64,000 bases of DNA, from positions 186,001 to 250,000 of the forward strand of contig NZ_CP054258.1 of assembly GCF_024181585.1 (NCBI RefSeq), read 5' to 3'. Shown here in pieces: positions 61,367 to 64,000 of the stretch. A program made the position numbers and the translations under genes. This stretch comes from Treponema socranskii subsp. buccale. Lineage in GTDB: Bacteria; Spirochaetota; Spirochaetia; Treponematales; Treponemataceae. How positions within the stretch are numbered: position 1 is the first letter of the stretch; the number at the start of each line of letters is the position of its first letter. The notes under the pieces are model-generated. The model was given only the letters and a program-made list of their open reading frames with translations, ran no database searches and was not told where the DNA came from.

Positions 61367-61788
61367 GATTCGTATTAATCGATACGTCCGTATGGCCGCT
61401 CGCTCTTAGAAGAAAACAACATAGCGATTACGACGTAAGGTTGATCGAACACCTTGCCTTTTTAATTCGCAACAAATATGCAGTAATGATCGGCCCCATA
61501 CGGCAAGAAATTTTAAGCGGCATACCGGATAAAAATACATTCACCAAATTGAAAAAAGCATTGGAAGCTTTTTCGGATTTCGAGATCACTACGGCCGATT
61601 ATGAAAAAGCTGCAGAATATTATAATATATGCAGAAGTAAAGGCATACAAGGTTCGCATACAGATTACTTAATATGCAGCGTAGCACATAATAATGATTT
61701 TTCAATATTAACAGCGGACAAGGATTTTATTAATTATAAAAAACACATCGGCATCGAATTGGCGGATATGCCGGACTCGGTCGATTAA
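61363..61788 (+). CDS. vapC: VapC-type PIN-domain toxin
   Basis: A 141-residue PIN domain ribonuclease. The acidic residues expected for metal binding are in VLIDTSVW (Asp7), IRQEILSGI (Glu), SHTDYLICSVA (Asp) and LTADKDF (Asp). Members cut tRNA or rRNA when freed from VapB. It is translationally coupled to the antitoxin. Its last four bases overlap the convergent purO stop. Confidence 0.92.
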   Translation: MRFVLIDTSVWPLALRRKQHSDYDVRLIEHLAFLIRNKYAVMIGPIRQEILSGIPDKNTFTKLKKALEAFSDFEITTADYEKAAEYYNICRSKGIQGSHTDYLICSVAHNNDFSILTADKDFINYKKHIGIELADMPDSVD

Positions 61789-62498
61789 GCGTTTTTATTG
61801 ACGATGCGCGTTTCGCATTCGCCGGTTTCTATTTTTATAAAACGCGTAAAGAGCGACACTTTATTGTCCGCATTGAGGCTTTCCCATATTCGATTCGTAA
61901 AGACATCGATATCGCCGCGGATGACGACGGGTACCGGTTCTCCTTCAAAGCTCGGAAGCGGATTTCCGTTTCCGCGGTACGTGTGTATAAAGCGTCCGAC
62001 GCCGTCCTGCGGATTGTCGTATGCAAAGGTAAAGCGGCACGCGCTTTCAGGATTTCCGTTGTCGCTTTTGAGAATCGAAAGCGTGTAGTCGTACGATCCG
62101 TTTTCGATGTGCAACAGGCCGGAAATGCGCGGCGTGTAGTTCGGCTCGTCCGGTTCGAATGTGCGGGAGCGGAGCGCCTGTTCGAATGTCAGCCCCTTCG
62201 ATAAGCCTTCGTACAGCGTATCGGTTTGATCTCCGTTCGTGACGATCGTATTTTTCCCGAGCACGCGCACCGGAGCGTAAATTATTAAAGCAGGATCTTT
62301 CATTTTAGAAGCGTCGAAAGCTTCGGTACGGATCCCTTCACCGTCGGAAACGAAAATACGATTCCTGCTGTTTTCGCTTCTGCCCATAATAAAATACGCG
62401 GCAACTGCGGCGGATCCGTCTTCGGATTTTCCGAGTACGATGCCGCGGCCGGGATATTCGTTTTGTTTTAACGTTTCGGAAAGAGAAAGCGGTTTCAT
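61785..62498 (-). CDS. purO: IMP cyclohydrolase, archaeal PurO type
   Basis: A 237-residue protein of the single-function IMP cyclohydrolase family (PF07826). It has PGRGIVLGKSEDGSAAVAAY, FIMGRSENSRNR, VTNGDQTDTLYEGL, EPDEPNYTPRISGLL and CRFTFAYDNPQDGVGRFIHTY. It closes the IMP ring from FAICAR, the last step of purine synthesis. This type is typical of archaea and some anaerobic bacteria, in place of PurH. The start lies one base after the phosphofructokinase stop, so the two are coupled; no separate ribosome-binding site is seen. Confidence 0.88.
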   Translation of the reverse strand: MKPLSLSETLKQNEYPGRGIVLGKSEDGSAAVAAYFIMGRSENSRNRIFVSDGEGIRTEAFDASKMKDPALIIYAPVRVLGKNTIVTNGDQTDTLYEGLSKGLTFEQALRSRTFEPDEPNYTPRISGLLHIENGSYDYTLSILKSDNGNPESACRFTFAYDNPQDGVGRFIHTYRGNGNPLPSFEGEPVPVVIRGDIDVFTNRIWESLNADNKVSLFTRFIKIETGECETRIVNKNA

Positions 62499-62499
62499 G

Positions 62500-63894
62500 T
62501 TATTTTTCGCTCGGTTTTTTTCTGCCGTTGCATGCCGCCTTTGCCGTACGCTCTCGTGCGGATTCCATATTGTTTACCATGAGGATCGGCTGGTCGGTCG
62601 CTTCGAGTGCATCGCGCCACAGAGCGCCTTCGGTGTCGACGACGTTGCGATGGCGCGTCACTTCACTTATGGGAATGTGAACGAACTTGTCGTGTACGAG
62701 TCCGACGACCATCTTTGTTTTGCCGGCCATCGCCGCGTGTACGGCGTTATTGCCGAGACGCTCGCAGTAGATGGAATCGTTCGCCGTCGTAACGGCCGCT
62801 CGGATTTGATAGCCCGGATCGATGTATTTTAAATTGATATGAAAATGCTTGTTTTTAAAATACTTCGTAATTTCGTCGCGAAGATATACTCCGATATCCG
62901 CAAGTTTGATATTGCCCGAAGCGTCCGTTTCGTTCGTCTTCGTGAGCAGTTCCTGTCCCGCGCCTTCGGCAACGATGACGACGGCGTGATGACGCTCTTT
63001 TAAGCGCTGTTCGAGGTACGAAAGAAATCCGTTCGGTCCGTCCATATCGAAGGGCACTTCGGGGATGAGACAGAAATTGGCTTCATGGCACGCGAGCGCC
63101 GTTTCGGCAGCGATAAATCCCGATTCACGCCCCATGAGTTTTACCAAGCCGATGCCGTTGATCTGCGAATGCGCTTCCATGTGAATCGACGCGACGGCTT
63201 CCTTCGCCTGCTGCACCGCCGTTTCAAAACCGAACGACCGGTCGATGAACAAAAGATCGTTATCGACCGTTTTCGGAATACCGATGACGGCAACTTTCAA
63301 GCCGCGCCGCTCTATTTCGTTTGCGATATCGAGCGCGCCGCGCTGCGTTCCGTCGCCGCCGATGATAAACATCATGCTGATGCCGAGCTTTTCGATGCAG
63401 TCGACAACGTCCGAAACGCGGTCGCCGCCGCCTCTGCTCGTACCGAGAAACGAACCGCCGATTTTATGAATTTCATCGACATTGTCGGGTGTCAGTTCGA
63501 GCGCTTCAAAACCTTGATCGGGAAAAAATCCTTTAAAGCCGTATTGAAATCCGAGAATGCGGCGCACACCGTATCGGTTGTATAAACTGCGCACGATCGC
63601 ACGTATGACATCGTTGAGACCGGGGCAAAGTCCGCCGCACGTGCAGATGCCCGCCTTTACGTGATTCGGATCGAAATAGATATATTGACGAGGACCCGCT
63701 TTTTGCATGAGGTTCGCCGCCGTCTGATCGTCTTCTTCGCCGCCGTCGAATACGTTTACGCGGTACCGTACGAACGAATCGTCTTTGACATAGTTTGCAC
63801 GGAAATCACCGACGACATTGGAAAGCTGGATCGGAGAAGGGATTTTACACGGTCCGAGCGTTTCAATCGTAAAATTATATTTTTCGTCTGTCAT
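62500..63894 (-). CDS. 6-phosphofructokinase, clade with ATP-type active-site glycine
   Basis: A 464-residue enzyme of the long, PPi-PFK-like clade. [20 protein letters not shown] is the N-terminal phosphate loop, and [10 protein letters not shown] carries Gly where PPi-dependent enzymes have a second Asp. PKTVDNDL keeps Lys, as in PPi-type and trypanosomal enzymes. [10 protein letters not shown] and GYQIRAA bind fructose 6-phosphate. The Gly argues for ATP use, as in trypanosome PFK, even though the group is often annotated as diphosphate-dependent. AAGAGGCG ahead of the ATG and a promoter at 63920-63948 support the start. Confidence 0.9.
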   Translation of the reverse strand: MTDEKYNFTIETLGPCKIPSPIQLSNVVGDFRANYVKDDSFVRYRVNVFDGGEEDDQTAANLMQKAGPRQYIYFDPNHVKAGICTCGGLCPGLNDVIRAIVRSLYNRYGVRRILGFQYGFKGFFPDQGFEALELTPDNVDEIHKIGGSFLGTSRGGGDRVSDVVDCIEKLGISMMFIIGGDGTQRGALDIANEIERRGLKVAVIGIPKTVDNDLLFIDRSFGFETAVQQAKEAVASIHMEAHSQINGIGLVKLMGRESGFIAAETALACHEANFCLIPEVPFDMDGPNGFLSYLEQRLKERHHAVVIVAEGAGQELLTKTNETDASGNIKLADIGVYLRDEITKYFKNKHFHINLKYIDPGYQIRAAVTTANDSIYCERLGNNAVHAAMAGKTKMVVGLVHDKFVHIPISEVTRHRNVVDTEGALWRDALEATDQPILMVNNMESARERTAKAACNGRKKPSEK

Positions 63895-63919
63895 ACTTTA
63901 CGCCTCTTAAATTTATTTT

Positions 63920-63948
63920 ATATTATAGATAATGGCTTTTTTTTTCAA
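63920..63948 (-). promoter_or_regulatory. Promoter of the phosphofructokinase-purO operon
   Basis: On the minus strand TTGAAA, 17 bases, TAATAT (overlapping a TATAAT at 63922-63927), about 25 bases ahead of the ATG at 63894. Confidence 0.55.
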
Positions 63949-64000
63949 TACGCACGTATAGATTTCTGCAGCGGAAAAACGGTATATTATAAGCGTATAT

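Overview
The window looks like chromosome of a spirochaete of the genus Treponema (moderately high GC for the genus, with AT-rich islands). The case rests on a CheA / CheW-CheR-like / CheX / CheY cluster, a UPF0164 outer-membrane family protein, a GH57 branching-enzyme-like protein beside a DUF4912 protein, LL-diaminopimelate aminotransferase, and many conserved proteins of the type seen only in treponemes. I cannot name the species from sequence alone.

Layout. 1-809: C-terminal part of gatB. 866-2679: AT-rich accessory block, an XRE-type repressor divergent from a three-gene operon (membrane protein, lipoprotein, small protein) with operator-like palindromes. 2882-4119: complete ISAs1-type insertion sequence with a 9-bp target duplication. 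4174-6241: small treponemal genes (one ASCH domain). 6246-6397: hairpin repeat element. 6517-8049: rny. 8320-8754: Rrf2 regulator. 8952-10157: membrane HD-GYP phosphodiesterase. 10796-13854: proA-proB-proC. 13938-15956: two Rpn-type nuclease genes, the second broken by another copy of the hairpin element. 15963-16190: 87-bp tandem repeats. 16449-19043: divergent icd and dapL. 19175-20401: predicted beta-barrel protein. 20591-25358: chemotaxis operon. 25413-28666: degenerate response regulator, DUF4912, GH57. 28720-37854: UPF0164 porin-like protein, periplasmic repeat protein, very large SpoIIE-type phosphatase. 37941-39022: small 11-mer-repeat protein followed by a five-unit array of structured repeats. 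39148-40920: flavinylated extracytoplasmic reductase. 41150-43262: low-MW phosphatase and gltX. 43275-45226: AAA ATPase plus TOPRIM-like pair (defence candidate) with a G8 tract in the ribosome-binding region. 45284-46750: GT-B-like protein. 47013-50519: fabD-fabG-fabF-fabZ, with fabG frameshifted. 50673-54576: orphan substrate-binding protein, ModF-like double ABC protein, GH18 protein. 54652-59515: MATE remnant, CreD, two treponemal proteins (one DUF2804-like). 59645-61096: beta-CASP metallo-hydrolase. 61169-61788: VapBC. 61785-63894: PurO-type IMP cyclohydrolase and phosphofructokinase.

Most unusual signals. (1) A tandem array at 38297-39022 in which every ~145-bp unit carries four hairpins whose stems change sequence between units while keeping pairing; units alternate between two types of the last hairpin. 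Related single elements occur elsewhere in the window, mostly between convergent genes, and one has landed inside a gene. (2) At least eight genes have a good -10 hexamer ending only 6-7 bases before the start codon and no Shine-Dalgarno sequence, so leaderless transcription seems common here. (3) The AAA/TOPRIM pair sits behind a poly-G tract of the sort used for phase variation in treponemes.
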